This document shows positions 1-6,320 of a stretch of DNA of 8,134 bases, piece by piece. Both the position numbers and the translations under genes were made by a program. The notes beneath the pieces were generated by a model. It was given only the letters and a program-made list of their open reading frames with translations, had not been told where the DNA came from and made no database searches. Positions within the stretch are counted from its first letter, which is position 1, and every line of letters begins with the position of its first letter. Source of the stretch: DASPKS01 sp035628035 (GTDB lineage: Bacteria; Bacteroidota; Rhodothermia; Rhodothermales; Rubricoccaceae); assembly GCA_035628035.1 (NCBI GenBank), contig DASPKS010000069.1, positions 1 to 8,134 of the forward strand, written 5' to 3'.

Positions 1-2
1 CC

Positions 3-215
3 GCCCTCGCGCTCACGCTCGGGCGGTCGCAGGCGGTGACGGTGGCGGCCTTCGACGTGCTCGGCCGCCGCGTCGCCACGCTCCACGACGGCGCCCTCGG
101 CGCGGGCCCGCATACCTTCTCGTTCGACGGCCGGAGCCTCCCGCCGGGCGCGTACGTCGTCCGCCTCACGGCCGACGGCGCCTCGGCCGCGCGGCGCGTG
201 ACGGTGGCGCGGTAA
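3..215 (+). CDS. C-terminal fragment of a secreted protein with type IX secretion sorting domain
   Basis: Only the last 70 codons are present, ending in TAA at 213-215; the start lies left of the window. The visible part is a typical Por secretion-system C-terminal sorting domain (type A). It has the beta-strand motif AFDVLGRRVATL, then a short linker, a core SLPPGAYVVRLTADG, and the terminal strand RRVTVAR just before the stop. In this family the domain directs a protein across the outer membrane through the type IX machinery and is cleaved off, leaving the cargo secreted or surface-anchored. The cargo domain is outside the window, so its function cannot be given. The frame is fixed by the match over the whole fragment and by the stop. 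The next gene begins 57 nt downstream on the same strand. A FlgD-Ig-like fold without secretion is the main alternative reading. Confidence 0.85.
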   Translation, partial: ALALTLGRSQAVTVAAFDVLGRRVATLHDGALGAGPHTFSFDGRSLPPGAYVVRLTADGASAARRVTVAR

Positions 216-241
216 CGCACCCGGACGGCGGTGGGCGGCGC

Positions 242-272
242 TACCTTGCGCCCCCTTCCACCCACGCCCTTC
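242..272 (+). promoter_or_regulatory. Possible -7 box and C-rich leader of the M24B peptidase gene
   Basis: TACCTTG (242-248) fits the TAnnTTtG pattern of the Bacteroidota -7 element with one base missing. It is followed by a pyrimidine-rich leader (GCGCCCCCTTCCACCC, 248-263) that runs to the ATG at 273. The leader resembles the one before the SET gene. No -33 TTG was found at the right distance, so the promoter call is weak. Confidence 0.35.
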
Positions 273-1655
273 ATGTTCGCGCCCGCGACCTACGCCGCCC
301 GCCGCCGCGCCCTCGCCGAGGCCGTCGAGGCCGGCCTCATCGTGCTGCTGGGGAACGACCCCGCGCCGATGAACTACGCCGCCAACGCGTACCCCTTCCG
401 GCAGGACGGCACGTTCCTCTACTACGTCGGGCTCGACGGGCCGGGGCTGGCCGTCACGCTCGACGCCGAGACCGGCGAGGCCACGCTCTACGGGCACGAC
501 CCCACCCTCGACGACGTCATCTGGGAGGGGCCGCTCCCGCCGCTGGCCGAGCGCGCCGCCCAGGCGGGCATCGAGAAGACCGCCTCCCTCTCGGAGCTGG
601 AGGCGCTGCTCCGGACGACGAAGCGCGGCGTCCACTTCCTTGAGCCGTACCGCGGCGACACCCGCCTCCGCCTTGGCTCCCTCTTCGGGATGATGCCGGG
701 CGCGCTGGAGCCGAGCGAGCTCCTCGCCGAGGCCGTCATCGCGCAGCGCCTCGTCAAGACCGACGAGGAGGTGCAGGAGATCGAGCGGGCCGTCGAGATC
801 TCGGCGTGGATGCACCGCATGGCGATGCGCCACGCGCAGCCGGGCCGCACCGAGCGCGAGGTCGCCGCGGCGATGGAGGGCGTCGCCCTCGCGCGCGGGC
901 GCGGCGTCTCGTTCCAGACCATCCTCACGCGGTGCGGCGAGGTCCTCCACAACCACCCGGCGGACACCGCGCTCCAGGCGGGCGACCTCATGCTCGCCGA
1001 CGCGGGCGCCGTCTCGCCGGGCGGCTACGCGGGCGACCTCACGCGCGTGAGCCCCGTCGGCGGACGGTTCTCGGAAAAGCAGCGCGCCGTCTATGCCACC
1101 GTCCTCCGCATGCAGGAGGCCGCCCTCGCCGCCATCCGCCCCGGCGTGCTGTACCGCGACGTCCACCTCCTCGCAGCGAAGACGATGGTGGAGCAGTTCA
1201 AGTCGCTCGGCCTCATGACGGGCGATACCGACGAGGCCGTCGCCGCCGGCGCCCACGCGCTCTTCTTCCCGCACGGCCTCGGCCACGCCCTCGGCCTCGA
1301 CGTCCACGACATGGAGGGGCTCGACGAGGACCGCGTGGGCTACGACGAGGAGGTGCAGCGCTCGTCCCAGTTCGGGCTGGCCTACCTCCGCTTCGGGCGG
1401 CGGCTCCAGCCGGGCTACGTGCTCACCGTCGAGCCCGGCGCGTACTTCATCGGGCCGCTGTTCGAGCAGTGGCGCGCCGAGGGCAAGCACGCCGCGTTCC
1501 TCCACTACGACGAGATCGCGAAGTGGCAGGGGCTCGGCGGCGTCCGCATCGAGGACGACGTGGTGGTGACGGCCGATGGGTGCCGCGTCCTCGGCCCGTC
1601 CCTCCCGAAGGTGCCGGAGGACGTGGAGGCCGAGGTGAAGGCCGGCGCCGCCTGA
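273..1655 (+). CDS. M24B metallopeptidase, prolidase / Xaa-Pro aminopeptidase family
   Basis: A cytoplasmic dinuclear-metal peptidase that cleaves bonds next to proline in small peptides (Xaa-Pro dipeptides or N-terminal Xaa-Pro). From the ATG at 273 it has 460 residues. Residues 1-150 form the creatinase-like N-terminal domain; residues 160-445 form the pita-bread catalytic domain. The five metal ligands are all recognisable: D243 (LADAGA), D255 (GDLTR), H338 (HGLGHALGLDVHD), E387 (VEPGAYF) and E427 (RIEDD). The spacing D-12-D-83-H-49-E-40-E is much closer to human prolidase (276/287/370/412/452) than to E. coli PepP (260/271/354/383/406), so a dipeptidase activity is possible. A GTG at 231 would add 14 residues. 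ATG 273 is preferred because MFAPATYAARR is where family members usually begin and because the added stretch covers a promoter-like box. There is no Shine-Dalgarno sequence. The next gene follows 59 nt later on the same strand. Confidence 0.93.
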   Translation: MFAPATYAARRRALAEAVEAGLIVLLGNDPAPMNYAANAYPFRQDGTFLYYVGLDGPGLAVTLDAETGEATLYGHDPTLDDVIWEGPLPPLAERAAQAGIEKTASLSELEALLRTTKRGVHFLEPYRGDTRLRLGSLFGMMPGALEPSELLAEAVIAQRLVKTDEEVQEIERAVEISAWMHRMAMRHAQPGRTEREVAAAMEGVALARGRGVSFQTILTRCGEVLHNHPADTALQAGDLMLADAGAVSPGGYAGDLTRVSPVGGRFSEKQRAVYATVLRMQEAALAAIRPGVLYRDVHLLAAKTMVEQFKSLGLMTGDTDEAVAAGAHALFFPHGLGHALGLDVHDMEGLDEDRVGYDEEVQRSSQFGLAYLRFGRRLQPGYVLTVEPGAYFIGPLFEQWRAEGKHAAFLHYDEIAKWQGLGGVRIEDDVVVTADGCRVLGPSLPKVPEDVEAEVKAGAA

Positions 1656-1714
1656 GCACGGAACAGCGCACGCAGCCCGCGGTAGGCCGCTCCCCTCTCT
1701 TGTTCTCCCTGCCG

Positions 1715-2218
1715 ATGGACGACCGCGCGCAGCACGTCGAGAAGCTCCGCGAGCTCATCAAGGATGTCCGCATCGCCATGCTGACGACGGTCGAGGCCGA
1801 CGGGATGCTCCGCAGCCGCCCCATGGCGATGCAGGAGGCCGAGTTCGACGGCGACCTCTGGTTCTTCACCCGCGACGACGCCCCGAAGGTGGCCGAGATC
1901 GCGTCGGACCCCGCCGTGAACCTCGCCTTCGCCGACCCCGACGCGCAGACGTACATCTCGCTCTCGGGCCGCGCCCGCCTCGTCCGTGACCGCGAGAAGC
2001 TCGAAGCGCTCTGGCGGCCCATCTACAGGGCGTGGTTCCCCGATGGCCTCGACGACCCCCACCTCGCGCTCCTCTGTGTCGAGGCCGACCACGCCGAGTA
2101 CTGGGACGCCGCCTCGGGCAAGCTCGTCCAAGCGTTCGCCCTCGCGAAGGCGCTCGTGACGGGAAAGACCGACCACCGCGCGCCGCCAGGCACGGAAAAC
2201 GAGAAGGTGGACCTCTAG
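1715..2218 (+). CDS. General stress protein 26-type pyridoxamine 5'-phosphate oxidase-fold protein
   Basis: A 167-residue protein of the split-barrel flavin-binding superfamily, closest in look to the general stress protein 26 group. Recognisable segments are residues 18-36 (start of the barrel, with AMLTTVEADG), 48-62 (LWFFTRDDAPKVAEI), 80-93 (YISLSGRARLV, the second strand pair), and 105-130 (RAWFPDGLDDPHLALLCVEA, then EYWD). Members bind FMN, FAD or F420-like cofactors in the barrel. Their substrates are mostly unknown and a role in stress is assigned by homology only; this is not the biosynthetic PdxH. The ATG at 1715 starts exactly at the conserved N-terminus. It is preceded by a C/T-rich leader without a Shine-Dalgarno sequence. 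The frame remains open far upstream, to 806, but that part is a shadow of the peptidase gene. Its TAG stop shares a CTAG with the stop of the convergent reductase gene. Co-transcription with the peptidase is plausible. Confidence 0.88.
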   Translation: MDDRAQHVEKLRELIKDVRIAMLTTVEADGMLRSRPMAMQEAEFDGDLWFFTRDDAPKVAEIASDPAVNLAFADPDAQTYISLSGRARLVRDREKLEALWRPIYRAWFPDGLDDPHLALLCVEADHAEYWDAASGKLVQAFALAKALVTGKTDHRAPPGTENEKVDL

Positions 2219-3198
2219 CCGACGAGGAGGATTTTTCCTTCGCGGCCCGGCCGGATCGCATGCGCCGCGGCCGCCTTCGCGGCGGCGAGGTCGTACGTCG
2301 CCTCGACCGGCAGCGGCAGCGCGCCTTCTGCCGCGAGCGCGGCCAGTTCGTCGAGCGCTTTCCGGGCTTCGGCGCGCGGCGTCTCGGCGAACCAGCGCGT
2401 CCGCCACACCCCGCGTACCGTCGCTTGCTTGTAGATGAGCGCTTCCGGCGGGACAGGTAGCGGCTGGCCGCTCAGCCGCCCGTAGTTGACGAACACCCCG
2501 CCGTCCGCGAGTGCGTCGAAGAGGAGCCCACCGGCCGGACCGGCCACGCCATCGAATGCAGCCTGCGCGCCGGCCGCGCCGGCGGTTCTTCGCAGGGCCT
2601 CCCGCGCGCCCTCCCCGGTGCCGTCCAACACGATGGCATCCGTACCCTGGGCGCGGACCCGCTCCGCACTCGCCTCGGAGCGGACGACGGAGACGACGCC
2701 GAGCCCGCGCCGCTGCGCGAGCGCCGTCACCAGTCGCCCCACCGCCGATGCGCCGGCTGTCTGCATGATGGTGTCGCCTTTGCGCAGGCCGGGCACGGCC
2801 GCGAGCAGCAGCCACGCCGTGAGCGGGTTGACGAAGAGCTGCGCGGCGCTCTCGTCGGGCACGCCGTCCGGCACCGGCAGGAGGTCGTCGGGCCTGGCGA
2901 GCAAGCCCTCCTGCCACGTCGGCCCGGCCGCGAGCGGCACCACGCGCTGCCCGACGGCGAGACCCTCGACGCCCTCGCCCAGCGCCTCTACCACACCGAC
3001 GCCTTCGGCCCCGCCGGCGGCCGGCAGGTCCGGCAAGGTCCCATAGCGCCCGCGCACGACGAGGAGGTCGGCCGGGTTGATCGGGCGGTGCGTCAGGCGG
3101 ACGCGCACCTGTCCGGGGCTGGGCTCCGGCGCCGGGAGGTCGTCGAGTTGGAGGACCTCCTCGGGGCGCCCGAAGCGGTGGAAGCGGACAGCTCTCAT
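2215..3198 (-). CDS. Zinc-free MDR reductase, 2-enoyl thioester reductase / quinone reductase type
   Basis: A 327-residue NAD(P)H-dependent medium-chain reductase. The N-terminal GroES-like catalytic domain spans about residues 1-115 and the Rossmann domain about 120-285. It resembles the mitochondrial-type enoyl thioester reductases (MECR/ETR): INPADLL at 40-46, RYGTLPDLPAAGGAEGVG at 51-68 with Y52 where MECR has its catalytic tyrosine, and FVNPLTAWLL at 122-131. The nucleotide-binding loop is TAGASAVG (147-154), and R173 after the second beta strand suggests NADPH. There is no cysteine anywhere in the protein, so neither the catalytic nor the structural zinc of alcohol dehydrogenases can be present. 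Likely reactions are reduction of 2-enoyl thioesters or of quinones; the sequence cannot decide between them. The ATG overlaps the hrpB stop as ATGA, so translation is probably coupled. It is the last gene of the Nudix-hrpB operon. Confidence 0.9.
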   Translation of the reverse strand: MRAVRFHRFGRPEEVLQLDDLPAPEPSPGQVRVRLTHRPINPADLLVVRGRYGTLPDLPAAGGAEGVGVVEALGEGVEGLAVGQRVVPLAAGPTWQEGLLARPDDLLPVPDGVPDESAAQLFVNPLTAWLLLAAVPGLRKGDTIMQTAGASAVGRLVTALAQRRGLGVVSVVRSEASAERVRAQGTDAIVLDGTGEGAREALRRTAGAAGAQAAFDGVAGPAGGLLFDALADGGVFVNYGRLSGQPLPVPPEALIYKQATVRGVWRTRWFAETPRAEARKALDELAALAAEGALPLPVEATYDLAAAKAAAAHAIRPGREGKILLVG

Positions 3199-5726
3199 GG
3201 CTTGGGGTGGCGCCGCTTGGCGCGGGCGGTGGGCTCGGCGTCCAGCGGGTTCTCGGGCCAGTGGTGCTTGGGATACCGCCCGCGGAGGTCCTTCCGCACA
3301 TCGAAGTACGCGTTCGCCCAGAAGGAGGCGAGGTCGCGCGTGACCTGCACGGGGCGGCGGGCCGGTGAGAGGAGATGCATCGTGACAGGCACGCGGCCGC
3401 CCGCGAGGCGGGGCGTTTCGGTGAGACCGAACACTTCCTGCAGCCGCACGGCGAGGACGGGCGCGTCGGGGTCGGTGTAATCGACCGGCACACGCGAGCC
3501 GCTGGGGACGTCGAGGTGGGTGGGCCCGAGGCGATCCAGCTCCGTGCGCTGTCGTCCTTCTAGGCGTTGCAGGAGAACCATCGAGAGGTCGAGGCGCTGG
3601 AGGTCGCTCGCCTTCCGCATCCCGGCGAGGTAGGGGCCGAGCCAGTCGTCGAGGGTTCGGAGGAGCGCGTCGTCGGAGAGGTCGGGCCAGGCGTCGCCGA
3701 GGTGGCGGCGGAGGAACGCAACGCGCGCCTGCACCCCGCGTGCGGCCGGCGTCCAAGGCAGGCGTTCGAGCCGCGCCCGCACGGCGTCGAGGAGTGCCCG
3801 GGCAACGGCCTCGGACGGCGGCTCCGCCAGCGCCCCCTCCCGCAGCACGACGGCGCCCAGTCTCCGGACGCGCCGTGCGTGCACGGCCTGCGCGGCCTCG
3901 TCCCACGCCACGACGTCCTCCGTCTCGATCTGGTTGGAGAAGTGCGCTTCGATCTCTTCCAGCGTGAGCGGCGCTGCGAGGAAGATGCGCGCCGCCCCCG
4001 GGCGCGCGTCGAGGTCGGCGATGGCGAGGTAGGGGGCGTCGCTGAGCGGGTCGTTCTCGGGGAGCGCGGCGGTGCGGCCGTTGCGCAGGCGGTAGCGGCC
4101 GGGCCCGCGCCGCTGCGCGATGCGGTCGGGGTAGGCGAGCGCGAGAAGGAAACCCGCCGCGTCGAGGTCGGTCGCCTCCTCCCGGCGGACGCGCAGCCGC
4201 TCGCGCCAGTGGGCGGCTTCCTGCCGCGCGCGGGCGAGGCCGGCGCGGTCCACGCGGAAGCCCCGGTGGCGGTCACCGCTCCCTCCACGCATCGCCTCCA
4301 ACCGGAGGCGCAGGTCGACGTCGGGCGGCGCGGGTCCGTCACTGCGCAGGACGTCGCGCTCCGTGAGAAGGGCGGCCACGTCGGCGGCGAGCGAAGCCAT
4401 TCGCATCGCGCGGCCACGGAGGAGGAGGTGGGCCAGGCGCGGGTGGAGCGCGAGGCTGGCCATCGCGCGGCCGTGCTCGGTGAGGCGCCCCTCGCGGTCG
4501 AGCGCGCCGAGCGCGAGCAGCAACTCACGGGCCTGCGCGAAGGCGCCGGCGGGCGGTGGGTCGAGCCATGCGAGGTCGCCAGGCGCGGCGCCCCACGCGG
4601 CGAGGTCGAGCGCGAGCGGGACGAGGTCGGCATTGAGGATCTCGGGCGGGGTGTGCGGCGCGAAGTGGGCCTGCTCGCCCTCGGTCCAGAGCCGGAAGCA
4701 GACGCCCGGCGCGAGGCGGCCCGCACGGCCCCGCCGCTGGTCAGCCGACGCCCGCGAGACGCGCACGGTCGCGAGCCGCGTCATCCCGCTGCGCGGGTCG
4801 AAGCGCGGCTGGCGCGCGAGCCCCCCGTCCACGACGGCGCGCACACCCTCGATGGTCAGGCTCGTCTCGGCGATGTCGGTGGCGAGGACGACCTTGCGGA
4901 GCCCCTCCGGCGCGGGCTCGACGGCGCGGTCCTGCGCCTCGGGCGGCAGCGCCCCGTAGAGCGGCGCGACGAACACGCCGGCGGGCAGCCCGCCCTCCTC
5001 CAGGTGCGCCTGCGCGCGGCGGATCTCGGCGGCGCCGGGGAGGAACGCGAGCACGTCGCCCTCGCTTTCGGCCAGCGCGCGGCGGACGCCAGCGGCCACT
5101 GCCCCCTCGACCTTCCCTTCTCGCGGCCTTGCGAGGTAGCGCGTTTCGACCGGATAAGACCTGCCCTCGCTCGTCACCGTGGGCGCGTCCCCGAGCAGGC
5201 GGGCGACGGCCGCGCCGTCGAGGGTGGCGCTCATCACGAGGAGGCGGAGGTCGGGCCGGAGGAGCGCGCGGCTCTGGAGCGCGAGGGCGAGCCCGAGGTC
5301 GGCCTGGAGGCTCCGCTCGTGGAACTCGTCGAACACGACGAGGCCGACGCCGTCGAGCGCGGGGTCGGCGTGAAGGAGCCGCGTGAGCACGCCCTCGGTG
5401 ACGACCTCCACGCGCGTCCTATCGCTCACCTTGGTGTCCATCCGCACGCGGTAGCCGACGGTCTCGCCCACGCGCTCGCCGAGGAGGGCGGCCATGCGGC
5501 GGGCGGCCGCGCGGGCCGCGAGGCGGCGCGGCTCCAGCATCACGATCCGCTGCCCGCCGAGCCAGGGCGCGTCGAGCAGCGCCAGCGGCACGACGGTCGT
5601 CTTGCCCGCGCCGGGCGGCGCCTGCAGCACCGCGCCCGGATGGTCGGCCAGGGCCGCGCGCAGGGCCGGCAGCGCGTCGGTGATGGGGAGGTCGGGGAGC
5701 AACGTCGGAGCCGCAGGGGCGAGCAA
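3195..5726 (-). CDS. hrpB: ATP-dependent DExH helicase HrpB
   Basis: An 843-residue superfamily 2 DEAH/RHA-type helicase with full HrpB architecture. Visible motifs are Walker A APPGAGKTT (36-44, lysine K42), motif Ia LEPRRLAARAAARRMA (64-79), Ib TEGVLTR (110-116), DEFH box (133-136), motif III SAT (166-168), motif V ATDIAETSLT (282-291) and motif VI QRRGRAGR (330-337). After the helicase-associated domain come the HrpB-specific C-terminal region (about 570-843) and the characteristic end FWANAYFDVRKDLRGRYPKH followed by WPENPLDAEPT. HrpB proteins are presumed RNA or nucleic-acid helicases of uncertain substrate in the cytoplasm. No ATG or GTG lies near the N-terminus: the start is TTG at 5726, one nucleotide after the Nudix stop, or a second TTG at 5702, which gives the equally typical beginning MLPDLPITDALPALR. 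The 3' end overlaps the reductase start by 4 nt. Confidence 0.96.
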   Translation of the reverse strand: MLAPAAPTLLPDLPITDALPALRAALADHPGAVLQAPPGAGKTTVVPLALLDAPWLGGQRIVMLEPRRLAARAAARRMAALLGERVGETVGYRVRMDTKVSDRTRVEVVTEGVLTRLLHADPALDGVGLVVFDEFHERSLQADLGLALALQSRALLRPDLRLLVMSATLDGAAVARLLGDAPTVTSEGRSYPVETRYLARPREGKVEGAVAAGVRRALAESEGDVLAFLPGAAEIRRAQAHLEEGGLPAGVFVAPLYGALPPEAQDRAVEPAPEGLRKVVLATDIAETSLTIEGVRAVVDGGLARQPRFDPRSGMTRLATVRVSRASADQRRGRAGRLAPGVCFRLWTEGEQAHFAPHTPPEILNADLVPLALDLAAWGAAPGDLAWLDPPPAGAFAQARELLLALGALDREGRLTEHGRAMASLALHPRLAHLLLRGRAMRMASLAADVAALLTERDVLRSDGPAPPDVDLRLRLEAMRGGSGDRHRGFRVDRAGLARARQEAAHWRERLRVRREEATDLDAAGFLLALAYPDRIAQRRGPGRYRLRNGRTAALPENDPLSDAPYLAIADLDARPGAARIFLAAPLTLEEIEAHFSNQIETEDVVAWDEAAQAVHARRVRRLGAVVLREGALAEPPSEAVARALLDAVRARLERLPWTPAARGVQARVAFLRRHLGDAWPDLSDDALLRTLDDWLGPYLAGMRKASDLQRLDLSMVLLQRLEGRQRTELDRLGPTHLDVPSGSRVPVDYTDPDAPVLAVRLQEVFGLTETPRLAGGRVPVTMHLLSPARRPVQVTRDLASFWANAYFDVRKDLRGRYPKHHWPENPLDAEPTARAKRRHPKP

Positions 5727-5727
5727 G

Positions 5728-6213
5728 CTAGGCGGCGCCCGCGGCGAGCAGCGCCTCGGCCTGCTCCACCACCGCGCGCTCGTTCTTGAACGCCAGCATC
5801 GCTCTGGCCTCCGCGATGGGCACCCACCGCGCCTCGTTCACCTCGTGGTCGTGGTCCCGCACGTCGCCCGTGCGGTACGCGAGGAGGAAGAAGAAAACGC
5901 GCTTGTGGAAGCGGACGCGTTGTGCGCCCTTCGTCCCCACGTACCAGTACGCGATGGTGTCGAGCGGGCCCACGAGGTCGGCCTCGACGCCGGCCTCCTC
6001 GCGCGTCTCGCGGATGGCCGTCTGCTCCGGCGTCTCGCCGGGGTCCACGAGCCCCTTCGGGAGCTGCCACCGCCCCCGCGCGCCGACGGACACGAGCACC
6101 ACTTCGATGCCCTCCCCCTCACGCCGGAAGACGACGCCACCGGAGGAGACTTGGTCGTGGATCGGGAGTGGGGTGCGGGGTTCGGGGGGCATCGGCGTGA
6201 AGGCAGGAGCCAT
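5728..6213 (-). CDS. Nudix hydrolase (MutT/Ap4A hydrolase-like)
   Basis: A 161-residue Nudix pyrophosphohydrolase. The Nudix box fits Gx5Ex7REUxEExGU: G54, E60, then RETREEAGV at residues 68-76, with E72 and E73 as the expected metal-binding glutamates. Just before it stands GRWQLPKGLVDPGET (47-61), as in diadenosine polyphosphate hydrolases and related house-cleaning enzymes. The segment GTKGAQRVRFHKRVFFFLLAY (about 93-112) and E125 onwards (NEARWVPIAEA) complete the fold. The likely role is hydrolysis of a nucleoside diphosphate-linked compound in the cytoplasm; the exact substrate cannot be read from the sequence. The ATG at 6213 is used; an internal ATG at residue 8 is an alternative, since residues 1-18 look disordered. 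It is the first gene of the minus-strand operon, with hrpB starting one nucleotide after its TAG. Upstream lies a shared divergent promoter region containing a perfect inverted repeat. Confidence 0.93.
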   Translation of the reverse strand: MAPAFTPMPPEPRTPLPIHDQVSSGGVVFRREGEGIEVVLVSVGARGRWQLPKGLVDPGETPEQTAIRETREEAGVEADLVGPLDTIAYWYVGTKGAQRVRFHKRVFFFLLAYRTGDVRDHDHEVNEARWVPIAEARAMLAFKNERAVVEQAEALLAAGAA

Positions 6214-6320
6214 CGGACCGCCTGACCGGCGCGAACGTTTCGCGTTCCAGAAAAGGAGGAGGCCCCGTGCCGAGCCCGTGGTTAGTATCCCGCGCCCCTT
6301 CCACCCCCTCCGCTCCCTGC
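6214..6320. promoter_or_regulatory. Divergent intergenic region between the Nudix operon and the SET operon
   Basis: These 107 bp separate two operons read away from each other, so promoters for both must lie here or overlap the gene starts. On the plus strand a TAGTATC box (6283-6289) stands 31 nt before the ATG at 6321 and could be a Bacteroidota-type -7 element (consensus TAnnTTTG), although it matches poorly. No clear -33 TTG is seen. A purine run AAGGAGGAGG (6253-6262) and the inverted repeat at 6230-6244 also lie here. Assignment of promoter elements is inference. Confidence 0.5.
6230..6244. repeat. Perfect inverted repeat CGCGAA-CGT-TTCGCG, possible operator
   Basis: Two 6-bp arms (6230-6235 and 6239-6244) are exact reverse complements around a 3-bp centre. 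It is the most AT-containing dyad in this region and ends 17 bp upstream of the Nudix start codon, between divergent genes. A regulator-binding site is possible. A 6-bp dyad can also arise by chance, so the call is tentative. Confidence 0.35.

Noticed and set aside
231..272. GTG start at 231 for the M24B peptidase
   Set aside because: The added 14 residues (MGGATLRPLPPTPF) do not look like family sequence and overlap a promoter-like TACCTTG; ATG 273 fits the family N-terminus.
1679..1690. GCGG-TAGG-CCGC dyad before the stress-protein gene
   Set aside because: A 4-bp stem is too short to carry weight in DNA this GC-rich.
806..1714. Long upstream extension of the stress-protein frame inside the peptidase gene
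   Set aside because: The extra residues are Arg/Pro-rich shadow sequence of the peptidase in another frame; the real protein starts at the ATG at 1715.
1505..3493. 662-codon minus-strand frame covering the reductase and stress-protein region
   Set aside because: It is a second frame of the real reductase and antisense of the stress protein, rich in Arg/Gly/Ala, with no domain.
3199..3906. N-terminal extension of the reductase frame into hrpB
   Set aside because: The extension is Arg/Pro/Ala-rich and overlaps the conserved HrpB C-terminus; the typical reductase start is the ATG at 3198.
3567..5789. 740-codon open frame on the plus strand opposite hrpB
   Set aside because: It lies antisense to the clearly identified helicase gene, has a low-complexity Glu/Arg/Gly/Ala composition and no recognisable domain. 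GC-rich third positions keep such frames open.
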